A stretch of DNA of 64,000 nt from Caprella mutica (Eukaryota; Arthropoda; Malacostraca; Amphipoda; Caprellidae): contig CANNZV010001837.1 of NCBI GenBank assembly GCA_947561585.1, positions 62,001-126,000 on the forward strand, read 5' to 3'. Below are positions 21,510-32,381 of the stretch, in pieces. A model generated the notes under the pieces. That model was not told the origin of the DNA. It made no database searches and saw nothing but the letters and a program-made list of their open reading frames with translations. The first letter of the stretch is position 1. Each line of letters opens with the position of its first letter. The position numbers and the translations under genes are program-made.

Positions 21510-21765
21510 AAATTTTAGTTTCAGGTGACAACTATAGTGTGAACGGTCTGACAAATTCCTTTTCTCTGTAATTTGGGCAACTAAGAGACATTAGCATTCA
21601 CATTGGACAACAGAGTAATTAGTTTCGCTCTACGCTGCTGATTCCAAATTTCAGAAAATTCTTCAGGGGTTCAAGATACACTAAACATTAAACTAGGTAG
21701 TAAATGGCAATACAATTCTCTCACAGACTACTTCAGTCTACCTAGTCAACTATACTGATTCAATA
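21510..21765 (+). repeat. flank module after the 19-bp array
   Basis: The reverse complement of part of this stretch recurs at 1195-1385, beside the first array and the hAT-like insertion. Together with the leading module it brackets the array. Confidence 0.65.
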
Positions 21766-21829
21766 AAATCGTTAAAAGATGAATATTAAATAAATAGAAA
21801 GGCTATTAGCAGGACCCAATGCTTAGACA

Positions 21830-22134
21830 TAACTGAATTTAAGTTGAATTCAGTACGAGAGTAATTGCCTCGTAACTTTAGTATATGTTTGGCTGTTGTA
21901 CTGCGAGGTTCTCTTTCTGTTCTCTCTGTGATTTTTGTGGGTATATATAAATGTAGCCCCCAAGGGGCTCTCTTTTGAAACTGTTTGTAGTGAATGGAAG
22001 AAAAGGGGTTGGTATTCATTAGGCCCAAAAACTGTTGTTATTTGGATTATTCCTTGATTTTTTAATTTACCAAGTTTATAATATATTTTAACATTACTTG
22101 CAGTATTAGATGATAGTGCTAGGATAAAGCGCTT
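21830..22134 (+). repeat. right arm of the inverted duplication, inner piece
   Basis: This matches 17,980-18,285 in reverse complement and continues at 29,778 after the BEL/Pao element. The five bases CGCTT at 22,130-22,134 are the left TSD copy of that element. Confidence 0.8.
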
Positions 22135-22136
22135 TG

Positions 22137-22155
22137 TATCCGGTTCGAAGGACCA
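22137..22155 (-). other. primer-binding-site sequence placed outside the 3' LTR
   Basis: On the minus strand the 3' LTR is followed by TGGTCCTTCGAACCGGATA and then CA before the TSD. The 19-mer begins TGG, complementary to tRNA CCA, and matches with two mismatches what I recall of the insect tRNA-Tyr 3' end. It is missing from its normal place inside the 5' LTR, where GTAACAATCTATG follows instead. So this copy carries the primer site at the wrong end. Confidence 0.6.
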
Positions 22156-22887
22156 TGACGTGGATAATGAGTACTCTTATCCACCGTTTTCTTTATTTTT
22201 TTTATTCTGGATACAAACGCTACTACGACGACGTAACCTGTCGAAGAACAAAATACAAATCGATAAAATAGAGAATAATAGAAACTAAAATCTTCGACAA
22301 ATCACAATACAAAATCAATAATATACAGTATGACCTATCCTTAGTTAATGTATTTCTTAGTATGGCAAACAATATAACAAATTAAATCACATTAAATAAG
22401 TATTCGATCATCTCAACAATACTGTCAGACTAACTAGGTACCACGAATATATGGCCAACTTAAAAATGCAATATACATCTTATAATATATATGAAACTAA
22501 TATTTAATTAAGTAAATCTACTGAGCTACAATCAAAATAAATATATAATAGAAAAAGTTACAATCTATGGCTGTTTAGTGGGTTATTTGATGGTCGTAAT
22601 TAACACAACACCTCACAGGTTGAGGGTTAATGTATTACTAATTTCTGGTGGACGGTGGTTATCATTTTGCTAACGAAATATCATACAAAACCTACTTTAA
22701 TAACACCAAAACATATTGAAAAGGAAGTCTTAAACAGTATAATATTGGAAATAGCTATATTATCTTTTATTAAATGAGCAATGAGATTTTGAAATATATA
22801 TATAATGTATTTGAATTACTGAAATTAATTTTGATTTTAATAACTGAAAACTTGAGGGCTTGTAGGAAAAGCAATTTTCCCACGACA
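22156..22887 (-). repeat. 3' LTR of the BEL/Pao element, 732 bp
   Basis: In element orientation it begins TGTCGTGGG and ends CGTCA. It is the same length as the other LTR, with five substitutions that I counted. Confidence 0.92.
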
Positions 22888-22902
22888 CTCCCCCCAGAAA
22901 AT
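22888..22902 (-). other. polypurine tract of the BEL/Pao element
   Basis: In element orientation a GGGGGGAG run lies immediately before the 3' LTR. It is the expected primer for plus-strand DNA synthesis. Confidence 0.75.
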
Positions 22903-22917
22903 GAGGACTCTAAATGC

Positions 22918-25900
22918 TCACGAAGAGGAATCAGCATGCACAAGAAGGACAGTGTCCCGAACACTGAGTCTAGGATGCCCTTCTCTCTTAGCACTCAACT
23001 GAATAGTAACAGACCGAACAAGGTTATCACTACTCTTTTTTACTGCGATTATTCGTCCCATAGACCATTCATTTCGTTTGGTTTGGCCCTTCACTAGAAC
23101 GACATCTCCTATGTGAACTCGTTCATTGGACTTGATCCATTTAGACCTGCTCTGTAGACGAACCAAGTATAGTTGACGCCAGCGAGACCAAAATTGATCA
23201 CAAAGGTAAACAACTCTCTTCCAACGTTTCTTGCCATAACTGAGCAGGTCAGCTTCAGTTAACGTATCCATAGTAGGTGGGTTAGGACTGTCTCGCATCG
23301 TGAGAATGTTTGATGGAGAGAGAGGTGCAGGATCATCGGGGTGATTTGACGTTTCCCACAATGGGGTGTTATGAATGATACTAGCACATTCCTGGAGGTA
23401 GGTGTTGAGTTCGTCGCGAGAAAGGTTATTTGAACGATTGGAGGCGAGCGTTGAATCGAGAAGACGCTTTATCGACCCGATCTGACATTCCCATACACCT
23501 CCATAATTGCTTGCTGCTGGAGGATTGAGCTGCCACTCAATGCCATGCTTAATGGCATCTTCTTGAATCTTGGCAAGATCGAATAGTTGGTTTCTAGCAC
23601 CAATCAGATTAGTTCCTTGGTCGCTGCGGATACGCTTACAAGTTCCTCTGACAGCATAGAAACGTCGCAGACCAAGCTGTAGACTAGAAGTGTCTAGGTA
23701 AGGAAGAAGTTCAATATGAACGGCCCAGGTCACCAGACACGTGATGAGAAGACTCCATACCTTCTTGGTTGCTTTGTTGCTACGTGTGGTTTGTCCGTCG
23801 TGGATGAGGTATGGTCCAAATAGATCTAGACCGACATTTGAAAAAGGTGGCGACTTTTCCAATCTGTCTGATGGAAGATCAGCCATTCGTTGCTCTTGCA
23901 ATGGGCCTCTGAGACGCCGACATTGTACGCATTCACTGATGAGTTTCTTCACCACAGAACTCCCTTTATGTACATGGAATCCAGATTGACGTATGCAACC
24001 CATAGTCAAGTAACGTCCCTGATGTTTGACCTTCTCATGACAATCATACACAATCATCTTAGTAACAGGGTGTTTCGATGGTAACAATATTGGATTTTTC
24101 AAGTCAGGTGGGAAATCGGAGTCGCGAAGACGACCACCTACACGCAGGATTTTATTACCGTCTACGACCGGAGACAAATTTGAGAGGCGGCTGCTCTTAG
24201 ATAAGGGCTTCTTATCAACTATAAGATTGATTTCTGCTTGAAATTCACGTTGTGAACCTTTGATCAGGTGTGTTTCAGCCTCTTTCAGGCTCAAATTACA
24301 TATAGAGCAATTGGTATTTTCCAAGGGACAAATTTTGAGAAGATGAACGAATTTGAGGACATACGATAGAATGACACGTGCCCTAAACCATGAATTAGTT
24401 CGACTTGCAATGACATCTGCAATTGACCGAATCTCTACATCGTTGCTTTTCGTGATAGCACACTTAATCTCGGGAAGGTCTAAGTCAACAACGGGAGTTG
24501 ATTCTTCTTCGGAGGGCATCTCCGACCTGAGAAAGACGGGACCACATAACCAGTCAGAATCTAGAAGAGATTGAATAGTTTGAGGTCGGGAAGCTATGTC
24601 TGCAACATTCTTTGATCCCTCAATGTGACGCCTTTGAGATACTTTGGACTGTTTTATAATTTCATCGATACGATGATAGACATAACGAGAGAATCGCTTC
24701 GTAGAATTTTGCAGGTAGCCGAGAACGATTTTACTATCGGTGTAAAATCTTAATTTGTGGATCTCTATAGCCAACTCCAAAAACACCTTTCTTACTGCCC
24801 TGGTAACCTCCAAAGCTGCGCAAAGTTCCAACCTGGGAATCGTCCCTGCAGCACGAGGAGCAACCTTAGAGTTAGCGAAGACAAAACTTACTGATATAGC
24901 GTTGTGAACATTGATTTGTTGCAAGTAAATCACTAATCCAATGGCAACATCTGGAGCATCGGCAAAACAATGAAGTTCATTGTGGACAGATTCTTCAAAA
25001 TTTGGAGGTTTGTAGCACCGTCGTACGGACACCAAATTCGTTGTGTCCAAGGATTGCACCCAAGAAAACCATTCCGTTTGATACGTAGGAGGCAATGGGT
25101 CATCCCAACCACAGTCTTCTAGTTCCGGAATGCTTTGATTTTTTGGTGGGATGATCCGGCGCAGAAATAATCTGCCTTTGAGGACGATTGGACAAACCAG
25201 TCCAATAGGATCATAACAAGCACTGGTTACACTAAGAAGTCCTCGTTTGGTGAAAGGACGAGAAAGAATTCGAGGACATAAGGATAGAGTGTCCTGAAGG
25301 GGAGACCAAGCCACTCCTAAAGTTTTGCTTAGAGGATCTTCAGAAATGAGATCATAAGAATCATGGATATCCGCGAGCTCACTCGCTGGGAAGGCATCCA
25401 TAACTTCTTTGTGTGATGACATTATTTTACATAATCTAATATTGTATTTTCCTAATATAGCTCGGGCATCAGAAAGTACCTTTATCGCACTAGCAACTGT
25501 CTTTGTACTATACAAGGCATCGTCGACATAGAAATGATTGCCTATGAATTCACAAGCCTCAGCATCTTTATTTTGATCACAATAAAGAGTAGTGTATCTT
25601 AGCGCAAAATTAGCGATCGCAGGGGAGGGCTTGTTTCCAAAAATATGGACACGCGCACGATATGGAACAATTTCTTTAGAGGCATCATTATCCTTAAACC
25701 AGAAAAATCTTAACAAATCTACTTGGCTTGGGTCAACATAAAAGGAATGAAACATCTTTTCAATGTCAGCGTTGATTACAACTTCCTCTAATCTAAAACG
25801 CAATAGTACGCCAACGAGAGAATTGTTCAGGTCTGGGCCCTGCATTAAGGCATTGTTCAAGCTGACTCCGTCGAATACTGCGGAAGAGTCAAATACGAGT

Positions 25901-27270
25901 CTTGTTTTATTCTTCTGTTCGTTGTACACAGGAAAAATAGGTATGTAATAAGTAGACGAGGACGCATTTGTGGATGGAGTAATTGGTTCTACATGACCAG
26001 CAGTGAGGTATGAATCGAACACTTCTAGACTGCTTTTCAATTTCTCGGGAGACCGTCGCAAGCGATCTAGGGTGTTTTTCGTTCTGTGAAAAACTGTGCC
26101 ACGATTGTCTGGCAGCTCAACGTCTTTCAGAGGTAGAGGGAGTTGGAGATTACCCTGCTTATTTACGACTATTTTATCTTCCATCAGTTTCGTAAATTTC
26201 AAATCTTCTTGTGATGGCCCTGGAAGATTGTCATCTGGGGATGTGGCAAATGGTGATTCTGCTAAAGAACTTTTCCTAACAGAATCAAACAAAATTTCAG
26301 TAGAAATGGACTCGTATGGACCGATGTCAACAGAAGTTTTGAAAACACTATGTTCGGTATTTGATTCCGACTCTGAATTGGGACAAGCCAGACCAACGAG
26401 TGAGTAACCAAGAGGAGTTTCATGTACAAACGGATAGTGATCCCCATGTTGCTTAGTTTTCATGAAATTTCCTGAGTCAGCGCCTACCAAAATCGTTACC
26501 ATTGCATCAGCATCAATTGGTGGGAAATGCTTGGCTAAATGACTTATATGTGAATGGGAAGCTACAACTGTTTGAGAAGCTACCTGATCAAGGGGGTTTG
26601 GCAAAGTTGAGAGCGTAAGGAGTGGTGGTAATTGTAACCAATCAGAAGAATTGACTCCGCGAATGACCAAACCAGACACCAAGAAATTGTTATCACAGGG
26701 GGTACGACTGGTAGTTGCCGTAGTCAAGGAATACTTAATACTAGGTGGGTCTAAACCAAATACCTTAATGAATTCAGGATCACAAAATGATCTATCACTT
26801 TGTTCATCAATAATGCATAAACAACGAACAATTTTAGATGAGTTTGGCACAGATACTTCTACTAAAAGAGTTTTGGAACAAATTCTAGACTTAGAACTAG
26901 AACCACAAATGCGCGTACAGACGTTAGTCGATGTCAATGGAGTATTGTGTTTTTGTACTTGCATATCACGGGCGTTTGATTTATTATCGGAAACTTTGTC
27001 ATTTGCTCTTTTGAAATGCATTGCGGTGTTATGTGGCATTTGACATTTAGCACATTTGATTTGGGACTTACTAGGGCAAGAGTTAGAAAAGTGTTTCCCA
27101 AGACATAGAAAACATAACTTATTCTTAACAACAAAATCTTTGCGTTCTTGAAATGGAAGGTTTGAGAAACTCTTACAATTATCTATAGTATGGCCTTTAA
27201 ATTTATGATAAACACATGTTGGTGATTGAGTTTCTGAAGTTTCGTTCACTGTTACTAGGGCACGAGAATT
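22918..27270 (-). CDS. pol: BEL/Pao Pol: zinc knuckles, protease, RT, RNase H, integrase
   Basis: This frame runs from just after the gag TAA to a TGA at 22,918-22,920, about 1450 codons. It has no ATG at its start; numbering below is from a GTG at 27,249. Two zinc knuckles (C46-C58 and C66-H78) are followed by a DUF1758-type protease with DEQSDRSF (148-155) in place of the usual D[ST]GS. RT has ADIEKMF (494-500) and YVDD (574-577). RNase H has D764, E808 and D838. Integrase has the zinc-binding C1107/C1110, catalytic D1142, D1210 and E1254, and the C-terminal GDVVLVKG domain. All key residues look present. It is in the same frame as gag, so a fused product needs stop-codon readthrough unless the TAA is simply a mutation. 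Confidence 0.93.
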   Translation of the reverse strand, partial: NSRALVTVNETSETQSPTCVYHKFKGHTIDNCKSFSNLPFQERKDFVVKNKLCFLCLGKHFSNSCPSKSQIKCAKCQMPHNTAMHFKRANDKVSDNKSNARDMQVQKHNTPLTSTNVCTRICGSSSKSRICSKTLLVEVSVPNSSKIVRCLCIIDEQSDRSFCDPEFIKVFGLDPPSIKYSLTTATTSRTPCDNNFLVSGLVIRGVNSSDWLQLPPLLTLSTLPNPLDQVASQTVVASHSHISHLAKHFPPIDADAMVTILVGADSGNFMKTKQHGDHYPFVHETPLGYSLVGLACPNSESESNTEHSVFKTSVDIGPYESISTEILFDSVRKSSLAESPFATSPDDNLPGPSQEDLKFTKLMEDKIVVNKQGNLQLPLPLKDVELPDNRGTVFHRTKNTLDRLRRSPEKLKSSLEVFDSYLTAGHVEPITPSTNASSSTYYIPIFPVYNEQKNKTRLVFDSSAVFDGVSLNNALMQGPDLNNSLVGVLLRFRLEEVVINADIEKMFHSFYVDPSQVDLLRFFWFKDNDASKEIVPYRARVHIFGNKPSPAIANFALRYTTLYCDQNKDAEACEFIGNHFYVDDALYSTKTVASAIKVLSDARAILGKYNIRLCKIMSSHKEVMDAFPASELADIHDSYDLISEDPLSKTLGVAWSPLQDTLSLCPRILSRPFTKRGLLSVTSACYDPIGLVCPIVLKGRLFLRRIIPPKNQSIPELEDCGWDDPLPPTYQTEWFSWVQSLDTTNLVSVRRCYKPPNFEESVHNELHCFADAPDVAIGLVIYLQQINVHNAISVSFVFANSKVAPRAAGTIPRLELCAALEVTRAVRKVFLELAIEIHKLRFYTDSKIVLGYLQNSTKRFSRYVYHRIDEIIKQSKVSQRRHIEGSKNVADIASRPQTIQSLLDSDWLCGPVFLRSEMPSEEESTPVVDLDLPEIKCAITKSNDVEIRSIADVIASRTNSWFRARVILSYVLKFVHLLKICPLENTNCSICNLSLKEAETHLIKGSQREFQAEINLIVDKKPLSKSSRLSNLSPVVDGNKILRVGGRLRDSDFPPDLKNPILLPSKHPVTKMIVYDCHEKVKHQGRYLTMGCIRQSGFHVHKGSSVVKKLISECVQCRRLRGPLQEQRMADLPSDRLEKSPPFSNVGLDLFGPYLIHDGQTTRSNKATKKVWSLLITCLVTWAVHIELLPYLDTSSLQLGLRRFYAVRGTCKRIRSDQGTNLIGARNQLFDLAKIQEDAIKHGIEWQLNPPAASNYGGVWECQIGSIKRLLDSTLASNRSNNLSRDELNTYLQECASIIHNTPLWETSNHPDDPAPLSPSNILTMRDSPNPPTMDTLTEADLLSYGKKRWKRVVYLCDQFWSRWRQLYLVRLQSRSKWIKSNERVHIGDVVLVKGQTKRNEWSMGRIIAVKKSSDNLVRSVTIQLSAKREGHPRLSVRDTVLLVHADSSS

Positions 27271-28995
27271 TTAAGATGTTTTAGTATTAGATAAGAAGGA
27301 AGGATGACTAACTTCTTTTAAGTAGCGTTCAAAGAAATCAATAAACAAACTTAAATCGGGAGAAAACCCTGTCTCTTCTTCGTGCCTGAAATAACGTGAC
27401 CTCCACTTCACTTGGAAATGTTCTGGGAGCTTCTCCCATACAGATTTCATGCCATGTCTTAGATTAAATACCGATAACTCAGGACAAGAAGGTATACTAC
27501 TATTAATAATTTTACAAAGGTCTAAAGGATCTTCTAATTTATGAAATTGACTACTGCTTTTAATAGGAGCAGTGTCATTGATCTTACGAAACAGTCCTTC
27601 AGCTATGCGTTCCGCTGTCGCGAAACGTCTTTCAAGGTTTGTCCAGATATCCCTCAAGGTGTAGTCTGGATCAGAAATCCCGGCCGACAGGAAGTGCTGC
27701 ACCATGGAGTGAGGTCTGACTGTTGTGTTAGCAAGAATCATGTGGATAGCATCCAGGCTATCCGGTTCAATTTCTTCGAAACGTCGTTGAAGGTTACTCC
27801 TCCAAGAGAGAAATTGCTGTGGATCTCCGTTGAATTTGGATGGGCCTCCGTGTAGGAGATCTTGCTTCATCATGTGTTTAGTGTAAGGATCCAGGCTGCT
27901 CTTTAGTGGAGGGACTAAATTTTGATAGAACGGAGCTGGTGTAGCCTGGAAGCTTGGATAGTTCTCGGGTGGTTCTCTGTGGTAATAGCGTTTGTAAGGC
28001 TGAGGTGAAGCCTCCTCCCTCCAATAACCTTTGGGTTTGTATTCAGTTATTTGCTGTTTTTGAGGCATATTTTGAAAATTTGAGGTACCACAGGGCTTAT
28101 TGAAATCTTGGAATACTTTATAGCAACTATTACTCTTGGATGGAGAACAATTGATATTCTGGTGATGAATAGGGGCATTATAATTTGAATGAATTGCTTG
28201 TTGTTCTCTGGAGACACCCTGCGCAAGGTTATGAGCAGAAGTCCTGTGCGTCTCCTCCAGGGAACGGTCAACAGGAGAAGTCTGAGGACCAATATTTGGA
28301 TTCAAAACTGGTTCTTGTCTTCTGGAGACAACCGATGAGTTATCTTGTCTAAGGATAGCTGATGAATAAAGTTGTCTGTGGACCACTGGTGAGTTATCCA
28401 GTCTGGGAACAACTGATGAGTTAACTTGCGTTAGTTCATGATCCTGCAGAGGATTCAAATCAAGGCCACGATCATTAACTATAGTTTTATCATCACAAGA
28501 GACGACTTTCTCACCATCAGGTGCGTTCCTAAGAGGCTGAACGTCTTCGTCCCGATGTTGGTGAGAAACCGCTTGCAAAGATTCTTCAATAGGATGAGAT
28601 GACATTACTGACATTGAACTTGCATCACCGACGCTGGAGACAGTTTCCAGATTCAAGTCCGCAAGAATGCTGTTTAAATCATCAATTGATTCTTTAGCTT
28701 CAACAAAGACCATCTTGTGTCTACGATGTCTTACGATACGTGCTTCTTGAGTGTGACCATGTTGAGTTAGCCACTGAGATAGGTTTCTGCTACTTTCTTC
28801 GAATTTAAAAATGCAGACTTTCAAATGTTTGGCAGCTTCCAAAGCATAATCCTTGTCTGGTTGTAAATTGGCTGACGATGAGAGTAGGGAAGATTCTAGG
28901 TTAACTCGGGATGAGTGTTCACGTTCTTCTAACATGAGTTTTGATGGCTTAGGCTGACGCATGTCAGCTGCATCTATATCACCAATATGCGACAT
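27271..28995 (-). CDS. gag: BEL/Pao Gag, 574 aa
   Basis: This is the structural protein of the intracellular particle. The ATG at 28,995 is only about 50 bases inside the 5' LTR. Residues 1-120 are charged and helical; 150-360 are Gln/Asn/Ser-rich with repeated SSVVxRxDNS motifs. About 370-560 holds the capsid-like part (GGPSKFNGDPQQFLSWRSN, then LERRFATAERIAEGLFRKI), the pattern of the BEL/Pao Gag domain DUF1759. The frame ends at TAA (27,271-27,273), upstream of the zinc knuckles that usually end Gag. The protein read without readthrough therefore lacks a nucleocapsid module. Confidence 0.88.
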   Translation of the reverse strand: MSHIGDIDAADMRQPKPSKLMLEEREHSSRVNLESSLLSSSANLQPDKDYALEAAKHLKVCIFKFEESSRNLSQWLTQHGHTQEARIVRHRRHKMVFVEAKESIDDLNSILADLNLETVSSVGDASSMSVMSSHPIEESLQAVSHQHRDEDVQPLRNAPDGEKVVSCDDKTIVNDRGLDLNPLQDHELTQVNSSVVPRLDNSPVVHRQLYSSAILRQDNSSVVSRRQEPVLNPNIGPQTSPVDRSLEETHRTSAHNLAQGVSREQQAIHSNYNAPIHHQNINCSPSKSNSCYKVFQDFNKPCGTSNFQNMPQKQQITEYKPKGYWREEASPQPYKRYYHREPPENYPSFQATPAPFYQNLVPPLKSSLDPYTKHMMKQDLLHGGPSKFNGDPQQFLSWRSNLQRRFEEIEPDSLDAIHMILANTTVRPHSMVQHFLSAGISDPDYTLRDIWTNLERRFATAERIAEGLFRKINDTAPIKSSSQFHKLEDPLDLCKIINSSIPSCPELSVFNLRHGMKSVWEKLPEHFQVKWRSRYFRHEEETGFSPDLSLFIDFFERYLKEVSHPSFLSNTKTS

Positions 28996-29045
28996 AATGG
29001 CAATAAATCAGTTCTTGATAACCAAGGAGAAGCATAGATTGTTAC

Positions 29046-29777
29046 TGACGTGGATAATGAGTACTCTTATCCACCGTTTTCTTTATTTTTTTTATTCTGG
29101 ATACAAACGCTACTACGACGACGTAACCTGTCGAAGAACAAAATACAAATCGATAAAATAGAGAATAATAGAAACTAAAATCTTCGACAAATCACAATAC
29201 AAAATCAATAATATACAGTATGACCTATCCTTAGTTAATGTATTTCTTAGTATGGCAAACAATATAATAAATTAAATCACATTAAATAAGTATTCGATCA
29301 TCTCAACAATACTGTCAGACTAACTAGGTACCACGAATATATGGCCAACTTAAAAATGCAATATACATCTTATAATATATATGAAACTAATATTTAATTA
29401 AGTAAATCTACTAAGCTACAATCAAAATAAATATATAATAGAAAAAGTTACAATCTATGGCTGTTTAGTGGGTTATTTGATGGTCGTAATTAACACAACA
29501 CCTCACAGGTTGAGGGTTAATGTATTACTAATTTCTGGTGGACGGTGGTTATCATTTTTCTAACGAAATATCATACAAAACCTACTTTAATAACACCAAA
29601 ACATATTGAAAAGGAAGTCTTAAACAGTATAATATTGGAAATAGCTATATTATCTTTTATTAAATGAGCAATGAGATTTTGAAATATATATATAATGTAT
29701 TTGAATTACTGAAATTAATTTTGATTTCAATAACTGAAAACTTGAGGGCTTGTGGGAAAAGCAATTTTCCCACGACA
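29046..29777 (-). repeat. 5' LTR of the BEL/Pao element, 732 bp
   Basis: It should carry the element promoter. It ends CGTCA and is followed directly by GTAACAATC rather than a TGG primer site. Confidence 0.92.
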
Positions 29778-30457
29778 CGCTTCAAGTACGAGGTTTTAGA
29801 TTATTATATTAGGTAGGCTCGTAGGTTTCATTAATTATCATCTCTTCATTTTCCTCTTCCATCTTAGAGTGCTCTCACCGGGGATTGTTTCCACTTTCAT
29901 TAAATTCCATGATAAGTGACTGCATTAACGAAATAGCTTTTCTGCATCCATGAGTTTTGCCACCGAGAGTGGTAATTCCGGTAGGTCACTTGATTCATTG
30001 ATCGATTTTCCTTTCTGACTGCTTCTTCAAGTTCCTTATTTTCAATTTCCTTTTGATGCCAGCGATGAAGACCTTCCCTTACGAAGCCAATGTTAAAACT
30101 TACTGTAATAATATATAAATGTACTTTAGTAGTCATATTCAAATTGAGAGAGCATTTGGTAAATTAAGAAAGAACTTGTAGCCAGCCTAGACCGACTGTC
30201 AGTCTCTGCTCGAAAATAAAAACAAAAACAACTAAACTGCCTGACATTCAATCTGTTCCAATCGAACAGTTCATGAATCAATAGTTTTCAAATATATCAA
30301 TAACGAATTACTCAATATTAATTCACCACTTCCAATGATATAAAAGCAGGTTGAGCTTAGAAATCGAGTGACGCGTTCATGAGTTTGGAAATACCCTACA
30401 ATTCTTTTTACCTCTAGAGTATCAAAACTTTCGAATATATTCAAATATAAACCATTT

Positions 30458-31642
30458 CATCCACGGACATCTCGTCCACGGACATTTCGTCCAACGGAAA
30501 TTTTGTTCACTTTCATTTTGTCCACGTACAATTCGTCCACGAATTGCTTTATTTTGTATTATATTAATTTTATTGTGCACATTTATTTTATATATCATAT
30601 TATTTATATATATTCTGCAATATAAAAGTGTTTAACACTCATATTTGGTGCTAATCACGAATGTATGGTTTTTGCCTAAATTTTTATTGCAATCTTTTTA
30701 TCCTGTTGGCCGGCAACAGTAAAATAATAAAAATGAAAACTTTTTAATTATATACAGGCAGACCCCGCTTTTACTACACCCGAGTCTTATAAAATCTGTA
30801 ATAATTACCTGGCCTGTCTCGATGTTATTACAGTACATAAACATAGAAAACTGAGCAATTTTTTGTGGTGTTTATTTCACAGTAACTACAATAATCATCA
30901 ATAGTAGTATTCAGATTAGGTAATTAGATGCACTATTGGTTCAGAAAGTAGTATTTTATAGCAGAATATTTTTAACAGTGATTATCTAAATTACTTACAT
31001 AATAATATGCAGGTATATAATATACTACTAAAAAATTATATTTAAAAAATAACTAGATATTGGTACTTTTTAGTTTTTAGTGTTACGTTTAATTAGTTAA
31101 ATATAAATTTTCGGACTAATACATATATAATAATTATTTACCTCTATTGTAATTACTTTAATTCATAAGTATCCACACATTTATTCGGGTTAGGACCCTG
31201 CTATTTCAGTTCTAAATTTTAGATACTCATAACTCAGTTATTAATGCAAAATATTAAACGAAGTAAAAAACTAAAGGATACAGTCAACCCGTTTAGCATA
31301 TTTTATTTTATAACTGTAATCGATAGATAATCATTTTTATGTGTTAATTCATATACGGCTTAAATCACTATTATATTATTGTATATTTACACCTGCCTAT
31401 CAATGTAATAGTGAAAAATGATATATAATATATTCCATAAACACTTTAAAATACAAAATAAAGCCATTCGTGGACGAAATGTCCGTGGATGAAATGTCCG
31501 TGAACGAAATGTCCGTGGACGGAATGTCCGTGAACGAAATGTCCGTGGACGAAATGTCCGTGAACGAAATGTGCGTGGACGAAATGTCCGTTGGACGAAA
31601 TGTCCGTGGACGACATGTCCGTGGACGGAAGGTCCTAGACCC
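30458..31642. mobile_element. foldback-like element with tandem-repeat ends, 1185 bp
   Basis: Both ends consist of tandem 15-bp units in opposite orientation, TCCACGGACATCTCGTCCAC-like on the left and GTCCGTGGACGAAAT-like on the right. Each side continues into a shared GCTTTATTTTGTATT segment. The flanking 9-mers AAACCATTT (30,449-30,457) and ATACCATTT (31,643-31,651) match at 8 of 9. The left arm of the duplication at about 17,180 shows the site without the insertion. Tandemly repeated inverted ends and a 9-bp TSD are features of Foldback/MULE-like elements. No transposase frame is present. Confidence 0.75.
31466..31640. repeat. 15-bp tandem repeats, right end of the element
   Basis: About eleven copies of GTCCGTGGACGAAAT with small variants (GAACG, GGATG). 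The repeat period is a multiple of three, which explains the open frames on both strands. Confidence 0.9.
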
Positions 31643-32381
31643 ATACCATTTATTTATATTGTATTGAGTTTTAGATTAATATCCCTAGCCTTATTACAAC
31701 AATATTGTCCTGAACTTTTCACCCGTAGATTGGAAAGTCCTTTTACTAAACTGTATCTTCATAAAATGAAATTTGTTTACAATTTAACTTAAGAAAAATC
31801 CAATCAATTTTCTATTTCTTAATCTCCAAATTTTCTAAATCTTTTCTAATTAACAATTTATTGTGACTTACTCTCTAGTATAATATGTCTTTAATGTAAG
31901 AATTAGCTGATTAATTTTGAAACATCGAATGAAAATAAAGTGATTATACAATAGAGTTTGTTAACTCGTGTCAGTCAATGACTATAAACATCTTTGCAGG
32001 TAAAGTTTGTACAGCGAACAATCTTCAAACTGACACCCCTAAAATGGTATGTGGCAATGTGTGGAAAAACACAGCTATTTATGTTATAAAAATTGTAATA
32101 TAAAATCATGTAATAGTAACTGAAATGTAGATATCAAATTTGCAATTAACCGTATTATTTAATAAGTTCCCTGTAGTGCCAGTTACCATACTACTATCAT
32201 TATTTGTCCTGATTGTCGATAAAATTCTACTTCTTCGTGGGTCTTAGATCTTCAGTTAGACAAATAAATTAGCAATAACTCTTTTAAATTAATTGCAGTG
32301 CTAATTTATTTTCCCATCTCTATCGATTATTCTATCCATAGCTTGGATTAGCTTTTGTATGAATATTGCGACTAAATGATG

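Larger units (their letters stand above)
22135..29777 (-). mobile_element. BEL/Pao LTR retrotransposon, complete, 7.6 kb
   Basis: In minus-strand order it has a 5' LTR (29,046-29,777), gag, pol, a polypurine tract, a 3' LTR (22,156-22,887) and a further 21 bp. A 5-bp TSD CGCTT flanks it (22,130-22,134 and 29,778-29,782), and the left arm of the inverted duplication (about 17.98 kb) shows the unoccupied site. I count five substitutions between the two 732-bp LTRs, so the insertion is fairly young and later than the duplication. Coding sequence is complete apart from one in-frame TAA between gag and pol. The pol domain order (protease, RT, RNase H, integrase) and integrase C-terminal domain are those of BEL/Pao. 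Confidence 0.92.

Noticed and set aside
22135..22155. Possible tRNA-Tyr gene fragment
   Set aside because: Only the 3'-end-like 19 bases are present, with no cloverleaf; best read as a primer-binding-site copy.
22774..28292. Plus-strand frames antisense to the BEL/Pao genes
   Set aside because: Shadows of the long minus-strand gag and pol frames; no domain recognised.
31387..31667. Arg/Phe/Thr and Met/Ser/Val/Asp repeat proteins
   Set aside because: Translations of the 15-bp terminal repeat of the foldback-like element; open on both strands.
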